Source: Burkholderia ubonensis subsp. mesacidophila (lineage in GTDB: Bacteria > Pseudomonadota > Gammaproteobacteria > Burkholderiales > Burkholderiaceae). From it: a stretch of DNA of 64,000 nt. Of this stretch, positions 53,001 through 62,070 are shown in pieces. The notes beneath the pieces were generated by a model. It did no database searches, was not told where the DNA came from, and was given only the letters and a program-made list of their open reading frames with translations. The stretch spans positions 248,001 through 312,000 of the forward strand of contig NZ_CP020739.1 of the NCBI RefSeq assembly GCF_002097715.1, given 5' to 3'. Position numbers and translations under genes: made by a program. Within the stretch, counting starts at the first letter, position 1; each line of letters starts with the position of its first letter.

Positions 53001-54238
53001 GGCTGGCGGACCGCCGGCGCGGCGCCTGCAAGCTCGCTGCGCGGCGCGGGCCGCTCGATCACCGTCCACACGTTGCGGCGCGCCTCGACGAGCACGAACG
53101 GCTTGATCGACTCGCGGTCCGCCGTGCGCTTCACCGGGCCGAGCAGGCCGTCGGCCGTCTTCATCGCGGCGAGCCCTGCGCGAATCTTCTCGCGGTCGGC
53201 CTGCACGGTGTCGGGCTTCGCCAGCACGCCGCGCGTTTCGATCGCGGCGCGGATCATGGTGAGGATCTCCCACGCGGCCATGCTGTGCAGGTCCGCGTAG
53301 CCGCCGTAGCGGGCGGTCTCGTTCGCGGCCTTCTGCGCGTCCGGGTTGATCGTCGCGAAGCTGGTCGGGATCACGAGCCCCTCGGCCGCCGGCCCGCACA
53401 CCCTCAGCAGCTCGGGCGTCGAGCTGCTCGTGAGACCGACCAGCACCTTCGGCCGCACGCCCTGGCGCTGCATCTCCTTCAGCACGCCGCATGCCGAGTA
53501 CGGGTGCGCGGAGATCGCGACGACGTCGGCATTCGCCGCCTTGATCGCCCGCACCTGCTCGGCGAAGTTGGTGTCGTCGAGCAGCCAGCGCGTCTCCCCG
53601 AGCACGTCGAAGCCGGCCGCCTGCGCGCGCGGCTTCATCACCTGGTACCAGGTCTGGTTCGAGTGGACGAAGTTCTGCTCGACGCCGCCGTACACGGTGC
53701 GCGCGTCAGGGTGCTCGCGCCGGACCCACGCGAACACGTCGTCGTACATCGCATTCTCGTCGGGAATGTTGCGGAACGACCAGTCGGACATTTTCGCGAG
53801 GCCGATCTTCATCGCGACGTCGGTGAAGACGGGCAACTGCAGGCCGGAATCGGCCGCGTCGCCGGCCTTCTTCTGCAGCGAGCCGTACACCGCCTGCACG
53901 ACCGGCGAACAGGTCGTGCCGACCGCCGCCAGCGTGTCGGTCTGCGCGAGGCGCCGCACGATGTCCACGCCTTCGGTCGGCTTGCAGTTGTCGTCGAGGT
54001 AGCTGATCTCGATGCGACCGCGCGCGCCGTCGCCGAGCTTCACGCCGCCCGCGCGATTGATGTCGTCGGCGGCCGCGCGCAGCGCGGCCTCGCTGTTGAC
54101 GCCGAACGGGCGCAGCACGCCCGACGTCGCGCCGAAGCCGGTGATCCGGATCACGCGCTCTTCGGCGGCAGCGCGGCCTGCGCCGGCGAGCGTCGCCAGC
54201 GCGAGCGCGGCGGCCAGCCAGGGTTTGAGGTGTTTCAT
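52997..54238 (-). CDS. ABC transporter substrate-binding protein, branched-chain amino acid type
   Basis: Periplasmic binding protein of 413 residues with a signal peptide ending near GRAAAEE. The Leu/Ile/Val-binding-protein fold is seen in GPAAEGLVIPTSFATINPDA and GTTCSPVVQAVYGSLQ. The ligand could be an amino acid, amide or aromatic acid. It is the first gene of the operon, with AGGAGGCATAT before the ATG. A dyad about 110 bases upstream is shared with the biosynthetic cluster. Confidence 0.92.
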   Translation of the reverse strand: MKHLKPWLAAALALATLAGAGRAAAEERVIRITGFGATSGVLRPFGVNSEAALRAAADDINRAGGVKLGDGARGRIEISYLDDNCKPTEGVDIVRRLAQTDTLAAVGTTCSPVVQAVYGSLQKKAGDAADSGLQLPVFTDVAMKIGLAKMSDWSFRNIPDENAMYDDVFAWVRREHPDARTVYGGVEQNFVHSNQTWYQVMKPRAQAAGFDVLGETRWLLDDTNFAEQVRAIKAANADVVAISAHPYSACGVLKEMQRQGVRPKVLVGLTSSSTPELLRVCGPAAEGLVIPTSFATINPDAQKAANETARYGGYADLHSMAAWEILTMIRAAIETRGVLAKPDTVQADREKIRAGLAAMKTADGLLGPVKRTADRESIKPFVLVEARRNVWTVIERPAPRSELAGAAPAVRQP

Positions 54239-54350
54239 CGTGATATGCCTCCTGATGCGCGGCGGGCGGACGCTCGGCTCGGGCGCCGCGGACGCTGCGG
54301 TGCGGTCGTTGGAACGCCGTCGATTTCACCGCGTTGCGCCGAGCGCGGAC

Positions 54351-54370
54351 AACTACCAGCTTTGGTAGTT
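54351..54370. promoter_or_regulatory. Perfect lux-box-like dyad upstream of the ABC operon
   Basis: AACTACCAGCTTTGGTAGTT is a 20-base dyad with two 8-base arms (AACTACCA and TGGTAGTT). It lies 112 bases before the binding-protein start and just after the 3' end of the LysR gene. The run CTTTGGTAGTTG is repeated upstream of the biosynthetic operon. Its size is that of a lux box, although its sequence departs from the usual CTGT-N10-ACAG form. Confidence 0.6.
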
Positions 54371-54436
54371 GGCGGCGCGGCGCGGAGTGCGCGAAGGTCT
54401 CAGGGGGCGGGCGAGCGGGCGTGGCTCGCCGGAATG

Positions 54437-55372
54437 CTATGCGGCGGGCGACGGCGCGGCGTCGTTGCCCGCGGCCGTGCGGGCCTCGTCGACGATCCAG
54501 TCGACCACCGCGCGCACGTCGGCGCGCAGCGTCTCGTCGGCCTGGCACAGCCAGTACGCGTGGCCGGAGGTGCGGCCCGCGGGCGCGCCGCCGATCGCGA
54601 CGAGCTGGCCGTCCGCGAGCAGCGGCTCGATCAGCGCGCGGCGGCCGAGCGCGATCCCGCGGCCGGCGAGCGCCGCCTGGATCACCTGGTCGTACTGGTT
54701 GAAGCGCAGGATGCCGCGCGGCCGCAGCGCGTCGAGGCCGAGCGCGCTCAGGTGATCGGACCATTGCAGCAGCGGCCGGCGCGCGCCGTCGAATTCGAGC
54801 AGCACGTGGCGGGCGACGGTGTCCGCGTCGAGCATCGTGATGCCGAGCGACGCATGCGCGACCGGCACGATCGTCTCGTCGAACAGGTGGATCGCGCCCG
54901 GCGGCGCGCCGCTCGGCGGCGCATAGCGGATCGCGAGGTCGATCCCTTCGGTGCGCGCGTCGAGCAGCCGGTCGGTCGCGGCGACCCGCAGGTCGATGTC
55001 GGGATGGCGGCGCTGCAGGTTGCCGAGGCGCGGCAGCAGCCACAGCGCGGCGACGCCGATGCTCGCGGTGACCGTGACCGGCTGGCGGGTCTTCGGATGC
55101 GTCAGCAGGTCGACGACCTCCTGCATCTGCTGCACCGCGCCATCCGCCGCGCGGAACAGCCGCTCGCCTTCGGCGGTGAAGGTGATCGCGCGGTAGCCGC
55201 GGTTCAGCAGCCGCACGCCGAGCGCTTCCTCGAGCGCGTTGACCTGACGGCTGACCGCCGACTGGGTGAGGCAGAGGTCCTGGGCCGCGAGCGTGATGCT
55301 CATGCGTCGGCCGACCGCGACGAAGCCGCGGACCAGATCGAGCGACGGTAGCCGGACGAGAGGGACTGCCAT
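54437..55372 (-). CDS. LysR-family transcriptional regulator
   Basis: Regulator of 311 residues of the GcvA-like type. The helix-turn-helix is at about 25-50 (MSITLAAQDLCLTQSAVSRQVNALE), followed by a substrate-binding domain with the GIDLAIRY motif. It reads towards the ABC operon and is divergent from the alpha/beta hydrolase gene. It could control either. A link to LysR regulators known to sit near Burkholderia antifungal clusters is possible but not shown. Confidence 0.92.
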   Translation of the reverse strand: MAVPLVRLPSLDLVRGFVAVGRRMSITLAAQDLCLTQSAVSRQVNALEEALGVRLLNRGYRAITFTAEGERLFRAADGAVQQMQEVVDLLTHPKTRQPVTVTASIGVAALWLLPRLGNLQRRHPDIDLRVAATDRLLDARTEGIDLAIRYAPPSGAPPGAIHLFDETIVPVAHASLGITMLDADTVARHVLLEFDGARRPLLQWSDHLSALGLDALRPRGILRFNQYDQVIQAALAGRGIALGRRALIEPLLADGQLVAIGGAPAGRTSGHAYWLCQADETLRADVRAVVDWIVDEARTAAGNDAAPSPAA

Positions 55373-55519
55373 GCGCGCTCCTCATGCGAGAGATGCAAGA
55401 AGATTGATTGAGCGAAACCGCCCAGTCAAGTGAAATAGGCGATGTGGCGTATTCGCGTGGGTCGTGCGCGGTCTTGGCGGTGCGACACGCATGACACTCG
55501 GGCATGTGGAGACTTTCGA

Positions 55520-56539
55520 ATGAGCGATAAGAAGAACACGAGCATCGCCGAGCCGGAATCGATCGCGCTGACGGCGGCCGACGGCTATCCGATCAACGGC
55601 TTCGTCTGGCGCCATCGCGCGGGCCAGGAAGATGGCGAGCCGCGGCCCGTCGTGATCGTGAACGCGGCGACGTCGGTGCGCTGCCGCTACTATTTCCGGT
55701 TTGCCGCCTACCTGCACCGGCACGGCTACGACGCGATCGTGTACGACTACCGCGGGATCGGCGAATCGCGGCCCGCGCAGCTTGCGCGGCTCGACGCGAC
55801 GTGGCTCGACTGGGGCGAGCGCGATTTCGAGGCGGTGCTGCGCTATGCGCTCACCGAGTTTCCGGGCCAGCCGATCGACGTGGTCGCGCACAGCATCGGC
55901 GGCTTCGTCGCCGGTCTCGCGCCGTCGAACCACCTGGTGCGCCGCGTGTTCACGATGGGCGCGCAGTACGCGCACTGGCGCGACTACGCGCCGCGCAGCA
56001 AGCTCGCGATGCTGTGGAAGTGGCATGTCGTGATGCCGGCGCTGACCGCGCTGTTCGGCTACTTTCCGGCCAAGCGTCTCGGCTGGATGGAGGACACGCC
56101 GAAGGGCGTCGCGCTGTCGTGGAGCCGCAGCCGGCCGGATTTCGAGGACACCTACCGGCGCGCGCCGATCGCGCGCGACGACGCGCAGCGCCGCGCACTC
56201 GTCCGCCGCTTCGCCGGGATGCGCGCGCAGGTGCTCGCCGCGAGCGTCACCGACGACCCGTTCGGCACGATTGCCGCGATCGAACGGCTGCTGCGGTATT
56301 TCACGCGCAGCAGCGTCGTGCATCTGCGGATTCCGCCGGATTCGATCGGCGTCGACAGCATCGGCCATTTCGCGTTCTTCCATAGCCGCTTCGAATCGAC
56401 GCTGTGGCCGATTCCGCTCGGCTGGCTGAAGACCGGGACGCTCGCGCCGGCAACGCCCGGCCGGATCGTGTCCGAGCGCGACGCGCCGAGGCAGGCCGAT
56501 GCGGAGCCGGCGGTCGAGCATCAGATCGTGCTGTTGTGA
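55520..56539 (+). CDS. Alpha/beta-fold hydrolase
   Basis: Hydrolase of 339 residues. The nucleophile Ser is in AHSIGG, preceded by the YDYRGIGESRP oxyanion-region motif, and a His is in GHFAFF near the end. It resembles YheT/serine aminopeptidase-like hydrolases of unknown substrate. The ATG at 55520 has GGAG upstream. Confidence 0.85.
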   Translation: MSDKKNTSIAEPESIALTAADGYPINGFVWRHRAGQEDGEPRPVVIVNAATSVRCRYYFRFAAYLHRHGYDAIVYDYRGIGESRPAQLARLDATWLDWGERDFEAVLRYALTEFPGQPIDVVAHSIGGFVAGLAPSNHLVRRVFTMGAQYAHWRDYAPRSKLAMLWKWHVVMPALTALFGYFPAKRLGWMEDTPKGVALSWSRSRPDFEDTYRRAPIARDDAQRRALVRRFAGMRAQVLAASVTDDPFGTIAAIERLLRYFTRSSVVHLRIPPDSIGVDSIGHFAFFHSRFESTLWPIPLGWLKTGTLAPATPGRIVSERDAPRQADAEPAVEHQIVLL

Positions 56540-56573
56540 GCGGGCGGGTTGCCCTGCCGAACGAGGAGCGGGT

Positions 56574-56786
56574 TTGCTGCTGAGTCCACACGAAATCGCC
56601 GCGCTGATGGTGCTGGCCTGCACGCCGTGCCGGCTGGACGGGGAGCTGCCGGAGGTCCGTGCGCTGCTCGGCCGCGGCCTCGTGCAGCTCGACGCCGATG
56701 CGAGCGGGCACGCGCGCGTGCGGCTGTCGGTTCAGGGGCGGGACGTCGTGTCGCGGCTGGTGTCGACGCCGCCTGCGTCGGAGTAG
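56574..56786 (+). CDS. Small conserved hypothetical protein
   Basis: Protein of 70 residues, SPHEIAALMVLACTPCRLDG near the start and a C-terminal DVVSRLV helix, with the look of a small winged-helix domain. The start is a TTG with AGGAG about six bases upstream. Function is unknown. It follows the hydrolase by 34 bases. Confidence 0.65.
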   Translation: MLLSPHEIAALMVLACTPCRLDGELPEVRALLGRGLVQLDADASGHARVRLSVQGRDVVSRLVSTPPASE

Positions 56787-56823
56787 TGGTCAGCGCGTAC
56801 CGGGGTGCCGGTAGTCGGGATCG

Positions 56824-58131
56824 TCAGGTCCAGCCTTCGCCGAACACGTCGCCCAGCACGCGGGATTTCCACTGGCATTCGCGCCATTCGAGCTCCGCTT
56901 CGGAATCGAACACCACGCCGCCGCCGACGCCATACACGCCGGCGCCATTGCTTTCCAGCACGAGCGTCCGGATGGCAACGTTCAGCGAGAAATCCCCGTT
57001 GGGCGCCATCCATCCGATGCTGCCGCAATAGAGGCCGCGATCCGCCATTTCAAGTTGCCGGATGCGGCGCATGGCGGCGATCTTGGGCGCGCCGACGACC
57101 GAGCCGCACGGGAAGAGTGCGCGCAACACGTCGAAGAACGCGGTGTGCCCGATATCCGCGTTGATCGTCGAAGTCAGCGTCCAGATGGACGGGTAGCGTT
57201 CGAGATCGAACAGCTTCTCGACGGTGACCGAGCCGGTGCGGGCGATCCTGCCCATGTCGTTGCGCAGCAGGTCGACGATCATCGCATTCTCGGCGCGGTC
57301 CTTTGAGCTTGCCTGCAGCGTGCGCGCGGACATCCGGTCCTCTTCCGGATCCCGATGCCGGGGAGCGGTGCCCTTCATCGGACGGCTCGTCAGGATTCCT
57401 GCGGAGCGGGACAGGAAAAGCTCGGGCGAGAAGGACAATACATACGACTCGCCGTCGTCGATATAGGCTGCGTGCGATACCGGGTGCAGATTGATCAGGT
57501 TGCGATAGAGCGACTCCGGGTCACCGTCGAACCTGACGTCGACCGGAAGCGTGTAGTTGATCTGGTAGACATCCCCATTCTCGATCGAGCGCTTGATGGC
57601 CGAGATCTTTTCCCGGTATTCGTCGAAACCGATTCTCGGGCGAGCACTGAGAATGCGGCTGGATCGGTGGACCGGCAGGGATTGCCACGCGGGCTCGTTC
57701 GACGCGCTCTCGAAGACGAGGGCGGTCAGGCGAGGCGTGGCGTTGTCCGTCGCATGCGCACTGCCTTCCTTCAACGCCGGTTCGAGCCACTCGCCGAGGG
57801 AATAGGCGAGCTTGAGAGCGATCCAGCGCCCTTCTTGCTGTGCCTTGTCGATATCGGCGATGGCTTGCGGCAGCTCGTCTGCTGTCCTGGCGGATATTGT
57901 CTTGACGAATCCATGCAGCGCAAGGGCGCTGCCCCGGATGGCATCTTCAAAGCGACAGGTAACCATCAAACTTCCCGCGCGACGAGTGTGCCGGCTCCTG
58001 AAAGATGCATGGTCGAGCAGCATGGTCCGGAAATCGGGAGGCAATCGGAGGAGCGGGAGAGGGTGGGCATATTCCTGACCGTCGAATGGTTCAAAGGGAA
58101 ATAGGCCCAGGCGCGCGGCAAGACGAATCAC
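56824..58131 (-). CDS. pabB: Aminodeoxychorismate synthase component I-like (PabB) enzyme
   Basis: Chorismate-binding enzyme of 435 residues. The C-terminal domain has SRPMKGTAPR, AENAMIVDLLRNDMGR, and PCGSVVGAPKIAAMR, all typical of PabB/TrpE. It would convert chorismate with ammonia to aminodeoxychorismate. No PabA glutaminase or PabC lyase is adjacent. The GTG at 58131 has a GGGAAG site. An ATG at 58023 would give a shorter protein. PabB-like enzymes also feed p-aminobenzoate into secondary metabolism. Confidence 0.88.
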   Translation of the reverse strand: MIRLAARLGLFPFEPFDGQEYAHPLPLLRLPPDFRTMLLDHASFRSRHTRRAGSLMVTCRFEDAIRGSALALHGFVKTISARTADELPQAIADIDKAQQEGRWIALKLAYSLGEWLEPALKEGSAHATDNATPRLTALVFESASNEPAWQSLPVHRSSRILSARPRIGFDEYREKISAIKRSIENGDVYQINYTLPVDVRFDGDPESLYRNLINLHPVSHAAYIDDGESYVLSFSPELFLSRSAGILTSRPMKGTAPRHRDPEEDRMSARTLQASSKDRAENAMIVDLLRNDMGRIARTGSVTVEKLFDLERYPSIWTLTSTINADIGHTAFFDVLRALFPCGSVVGAPKIAAMRRIRQLEMADRGLYCGSIGWMAPNGDFSLNVAIRTLVLESNGAGVYGVGGGVVFDSEAELEWRECQWKSRVLGDVFGEGWT

Positions 58132-58222
58132 GTCGCGCTTCCCGATAGTGTTCTATCTCGTGGCGCCAGTTACGCGACGCGCGGATTCTCTCATACTCCG
58201 GGATACCATTGCGTCCCGCTCG

Positions 58223-58822
58223 CTACGGCAGCCACATCGGGATGATCGAGATGACGAGCAGCAGCGCCAGCATCCCGTTGAGCAGCCGCCATTGAAGATC
58301 GGTTCGCAGCAGCCGGGCGAACAGCAGCCCGGCGGCGCACCACACTGACAGCGACGCCATGGCGGCGACGCCGAACGCGCAGCCGAGCAACACGCCCAGT
58401 CGAAGCGGACCGGGCGCGAGCGCTGCAAACGATGCGGCCGCGCCGAGCGTCATCGCCCATCCCTTCGGGTTGTGCCACAGCATCCAGACGCCGCTCGCGA
58501 AGCCGGCCGGCTTGCGCAGATGCGCGTCGAGACGCGGCGCGCCGCTGCGGCCGATGCGCGATGCGAGCCACACCAGATAGCACGAGCCGATCGCTTTCAT
58601 GCCGAGCTGCAGCGCGGGGATCGCCAGCATGATGCCGCCGAGCCCCGCGGCCGCGGCGGCGGCCATCGACGCGAGGCCCGCCGCGATGCCCGCCATGTAG
58701 GGCAGCGACCGCCGAAAGCCGAAATGGGCGCCCGATGCGGTCGCCAGGGTCGTTGCGCCGCCCGGCGTAACGGTGGAGACGATGACGAACAGGAACAGCG
58801 GCAGGTAATCGTGAAGCGGCAC
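58223..58822 (-). CDS. LysE-family amino acid exporter
   Basis: Membrane protein of 199 residues with five to six helices. The N-terminal VSTVTPGGATTLATASGA matches the LysE/RhtB motif, and WHNPKGWAMTLGA is the second signature. The GTG start follows GGGAGACC. It is divergent from a LysR gene 106 bases away, the usual arrangement for such exporters. Confidence 0.9.
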   Translation of the reverse strand: MPLHDYLPLFLFVIVSTVTPGGATTLATASGAHFGFRRSLPYMAGIAAGLASMAAAAAAGLGGIMLAIPALQLGMKAIGSCYLVWLASRIGRSGAPRLDAHLRKPAGFASGVWMLWHNPKGWAMTLGAAASFAALAPGPLRLGVLLGCAFGVAAMASLSVWCAAGLLFARLLRTDLQWRLLNGMLALLLVISIIPMWLP

Positions 58823-58928
58823 ATGGTCTCCCGGCGGTCGAAGATGACGATCTGCTTTTTTACCCGCGTGCCGCGCGTTGAAACAGCGAATGTTCGTGAT
58901 GCGTGCCATTAGCCGCCATAATGCCGGG

Positions 58929-59789
58929 ATGCCACGCAATCTCGACATCGCTTTGCTCCGCGCCTTCGTCACGGTCGCCGACCGCGGCAGCATGACGGCT
59001 GCCGGCCACGTGCTGCATCTGACGCAAGGCGCGGTCAGCCAGCAGATCGCGCGGCTCGAGGCGCTGTCCGGGCCGTTGTTCGTTCGCGAGTATCGCGACC
59101 TGCGCCTGACCGCGGCGGGGGAGCGGATGCTGGGGCACGCGCGGCGCCTGCTGGACGTTCACGATGCGTTGTGGACGGACATGACGGCGGGCGCGGTGGA
59201 CGGTGTGGTTCGCCTCGGTGCGCCGCAGGACCTCGTCGGCGCGCGCCTCGGTCCGATCCTGAAGGGCTATGCGCAGGCGCATCCGCAGGTGGAGCTTGCG
59301 CTGACGTGTGCGGCTTCGCCGGCATTGATGATTGCGCTCGAGCGCGGGGAAATCGACGTGGCGCTGATCGAGGAGCCGGCGGGCGCGTCGCGCGGGGAAT
59401 GCATTGCCGTGGATCGGCTGGTGTGGGTCGGCGCGCGCGGCGGAAGCGCGTACCGGATGCAGCCGCTGCCGGTGTCGATGGTGGATGAGACTTGCGGGTT
59501 TCGGCAGGTGGTGCTCGATGCGCTGCGCGAACGCGGGCGAGCGTGGCGGACCGTGTTCGAAAACGGCAGCATCGATGCGACGGCGGCGACGGTGCGCTCG
59601 GATCTGGCGGTGACGGCCTGGCTGGCGTCGACGGTTCCGGACGGGCTCGATGTCCTGCCGTCGGAAAGCGGGTTGCCTGAATTGCCGGGGTTCGCGATCA
59701 ACCTGCATGTGTCGCGGGGGCAGGGGTCGGCGGCGGTGGGGGAGTTGGCGCGGTGTTTGAAAGAGGGGTTGGGGCGGCAGGCGGCGTGA
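58929..59789 (+). CDS. LysR-family transcriptional regulator
   Basis: Regulator of 286 residues with helix-turn-helix GSMTAAGHVLHLTQGAVSQQ at about 20-40 and a substrate-binding domain. The start at 58929 is typical for the family. It likely controls the divergent LysE-type exporter in response to an amino acid. Confidence 0.9.
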   Translation: MPRNLDIALLRAFVTVADRGSMTAAGHVLHLTQGAVSQQIARLEALSGPLFVREYRDLRLTAAGERMLGHARRLLDVHDALWTDMTAGAVDGVVRLGAPQDLVGARLGPILKGYAQAHPQVELALTCAASPALMIALERGEIDVALIEEPAGASRGECIAVDRLVWVGARGGSAYRMQPLPVSMVDETCGFRQVVLDALRERGRAWRTVFENGSIDATAATVRSDLAVTAWLASTVPDGLDVLPSESGLPELPGFAINLHVSRGQGSAAVGELARCLKEGLGRQAA

Positions 59790-60049
59790 TTGGCGTCCGT
59801 CCCGGTGATCGAAATCCGGTGGATTTGCGCCGATTGTGCCGCATGCCGTCGCGGACAGGAACCAAGGCCGGATACCCAATGAGAAACTGCACAAAGGCCA
59901 CCTGCCCGGGGCAGGAAGCACCGGATCACGCCGTTCTGGAAAGGGTCATCAGCGCGAGCGTGCCAACGCGAATTGCCTGTGACGGCTCTGCTCGATGACC
60001 GGATAAGAAACCGTTGCCTTACCCAATCAACCCGGATGGGCTCGACCAA
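59790..60049. other. Gene-free region
   Basis: No gene is seen between the LysR stop and the minus-strand terminator. With the terminator and the structured region that follows, the gene-free stretch extends to 60243. Confidence 0.4.
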
Positions 60050-60081
60050 GAAAAAAGGCGATTGCCATCAAGCAATCGCCT
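60050..60081 (-). terminator. Rho-independent terminator, minus strand
   Basis: AGGCGATTGC (60056-60065) pairs with GCAATCGCCT (60072-60081) around a 6-base loop, and six T residues follow in the minus-strand direction. It would end transcripts of the H-NS gene after a 3'UTR of about 190 bases. Confidence 0.8.
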
Positions 60082-60243
60082 GAAACCATCGGCTGGTACT
60101 AAAGGCCACCCAGCACAGACGGGACACGGCCATACAGCCGCGCCTAAGGCACCTGAGGCCGAGTAGGTGCCTGCGCCGGAAAGCGCAGGGCTATCTCGGC
60201 GACCATTCGCATGAACTCGGTCGGGACCTCTGCAAGAGATCGG
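60082..60243 (-). ncRNA. Structured 3'UTR or candidate small RNA after the H-NS gene
   Basis: Two hairpins are visible: AGGCACCT/AGGTGCCT (60147-60172) and CTGCGC/GCGCAG (60071-type end at 60171-60188). They share two bases, so they compete. Together with the strong terminator at 60050 this resembles a 3'UTR-derived small RNA. No family is recognised. Confidence 0.3.
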
Positions 60244-60579
60244 TCATCTCGCGCCGCGGTCACGTTGCCGAGTGATCAGAAACGGGTCCCGGCTCCTGCC
60301 CGCGATCCACAGAGGCGGTCTGCCTCGACCACACCACGTCGCGCCGGTTTCAGGGTCGCGGTACTTCGGGGCGACCGAACCACGGTATTTCCCGCGACCA
60401 CCGCTCGGTTTTGCCCGGCCAAAGATGTCTTCCGCGGAAATGCCGTACTGAAAGACGGTCTGGCGTATTGCCTTGATCGCGTCCGCTGCTTCCTTTTTCC
60501 GTGCAATCTCGGCCGCTTCCTCAACCGACTTCAATCTGGCCCGGAGCTCTCGATAGGTTTCAGAATTCAGTTCGCTCAT
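60244..60579 (-). CDS. H-NS-family nucleoid protein (second paralogue)
   Basis: DNA-binding protein of 111 residues. An N-terminal coiled coil (LRARLKSVEEAAEIARKKEA) precedes the DNA-binding segment KYRDPETGATWCGRGRPPLW. It differs clearly from the paralogue at 7503. The ATG at 60579 is chosen (MSELNSET) over an upstream one. Confidence 0.88.
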   Translation of the reverse strand: MSELNSETYRELRARLKSVEEAAEIARKKEAADAIKAIRQTVFQYGISAEDIFGRAKPSGGRGKYRGSVAPKYRDPETGATWCGRGRPPLWIAGRSRDPFLITRQRDRGAR

Positions 60580-60651
60580 TTTTACTTCGCCTATATAAAT
60601 GTCCATCCCTGATCATTGAATTCGACGAGATGTTCCGCTCGCATGATCGGT

Positions 60652-61938
60652 TCAGTCTTTGCGCGGGGTCCAACATACCGTTGCGATGAAGCTGAGGGCA
60701 GCGGTTCCCATCACGTAAAACGCCGGGGCAAGATTGTTCTGCGTTGCTGCAATCGCCCAGGTGAGGATGGCTGCGGAAAAGCCGCCGAACGTGATGACGG
60801 CAAGGTTGTACGAAATCGAAATGCCCGTGGAGACGATCTGACGCGGAAACGTATCGCTCAACGCAGCGAGGATCGGCCCTTCATAGCACGCGATAACAAG
60901 CCCGAATACAACCTGGAACAGCAGCAGCGAATGCAGCCCGGGGCTCGCATTCAGGAACTTGAACATCGGGTGCGCAACGACGATGGCCATGACGAGCGCC
61001 CCCATGAGAAACCGGCGCCGTCCGTATCGATCGGAAAGATGGCCAAAAACGGGCGTGACGAAAAGCACGATCGACGCCCCGACGAGCACGGCGATAAACC
61101 CCGTCGATGCCGGCAGGTGCAGCACCTTCGTTGCATACGTGGGGATATAGAACAGCAGGACGTATGAGCAAACGGTCCAGAAGATCACCAGACCGAATCC
61201 GATCAACGTTTCGCTCTTCCACCGACGCGCAATCTCGATCACCGGCGTGCGCTCGCGAACGCGGGAAACGTCCTCCGTGGAATCATGCGCCTGGTTGCGG
61301 ATGTAGATGCCGAGCGGCCCCAGGCACAAGCCGATCAGGAACGGAATGCGCCACCCCCATGACTCGACTTGATCCACGCTCAGGTACTTGACGAGCACGA
61401 CCGCCAGAACCGACGCAAGAATGATCGCAAATCCGATGCTCGCCTGAATCCAGCTGGTGTAATAGCCCAGTCGCCCGGCGGGCACGCTGTCCCTCAGAAA
61501 TCCGGTGGCGCCGCCCATTTCGCCGCCGGCGGAAAAGCCTTGCAGCAGGCGCGCGCACACGATCATCAATGGCGCGAAAATGCCGGCGTCCTTGTAGGTC
61601 GGCGCAAAAGCAATCAGCGCCGTGCCGATCGTCATCAGCGTTATCGTGATCACCAGGGTTGCACGACGCCCGATCTTGTCCGCCATGCCGCCGAGGATGA
61701 TGCCGCCCACCGGCCGCATGAAAAATCCGACGCCGATCGTGGAAACGGACAGCAGCAGGGACAGGTTGTCGTCCGAGGTCGGGAAGAACAGTTTCGCAAT
61801 AATGACGGAAAAGAAGCCATAGGAAATAAAATCGAACCACTCGAATCCATTTCCGATGATGACGGCGACGACGGCCTTGGTCCTTTCCTGTGCGGTGGAG
61901 TCGCGCCTGCTCTCGTGCAAGCCAACGGTGGTTTCCAT
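60652..61938 (-). CDS. MFS transporter, metabolite:H+ symporter (MHS) type
   Basis: Inner-membrane symporter of 428 residues with twelve helices. The start GNGFEWFDFISYGFFSVIIA, the loop GGMADKIGRRATLV and the later GHLSDRYGRRRFL are hallmarks of the alpha-ketoglutarate/citrate/shikimate permease group. It would import a carboxylic acid. A LysR gene lies 132 bases upstream in the same direction and may regulate it. Confidence 0.92.
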   Translation of the reverse strand: METTVGLHESRRDSTAQERTKAVVAVIIGNGFEWFDFISYGFFSVIIAKLFFPTSDDNLSLLLSVSTIGVGFFMRPVGGIILGGMADKIGRRATLVITITLMTIGTALIAFAPTYKDAGIFAPLMIVCARLLQGFSAGGEMGGATGFLRDSVPAGRLGYYTSWIQASIGFAIILASVLAVVLVKYLSVDQVESWGWRIPFLIGLCLGPLGIYIRNQAHDSTEDVSRVRERTPVIEIARRWKSETLIGFGLVIFWTVCSYVLLFYIPTYATKVLHLPASTGFIAVLVGASIVLFVTPVFGHLSDRYGRRRFLMGALVMAIVVAHPMFKFLNASPGLHSLLLFQVVFGLVIACYEGPILAALSDTFPRQIVSTGISISYNLAVITFGGFSAAILTWAIAATQNNLAPAFYVMGTAALSFIATVCWTPRKD

Positions 61939-62070
61939 ATTCTTGTGCCCTCGGATTTTGATGTTATGGCGCCATTGGCAATAAACAGCGGCGCAGCCAA
62001 TGGTACGGGTTTTTCCTGATTAGTTACTCTGAAATTTTTTCCGGCAAGGCCGAGTTTCTGGAATGCCTGG

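Noticed and set aside
29454..55372. A luxI-type synthase gene to pair with the LuxR receptor
   Set aside because: I looked through the GNAT-like proteins in the area. They have acetyl-CoA-site motifs of GNAT enzymes and lack the LuxI pattern.
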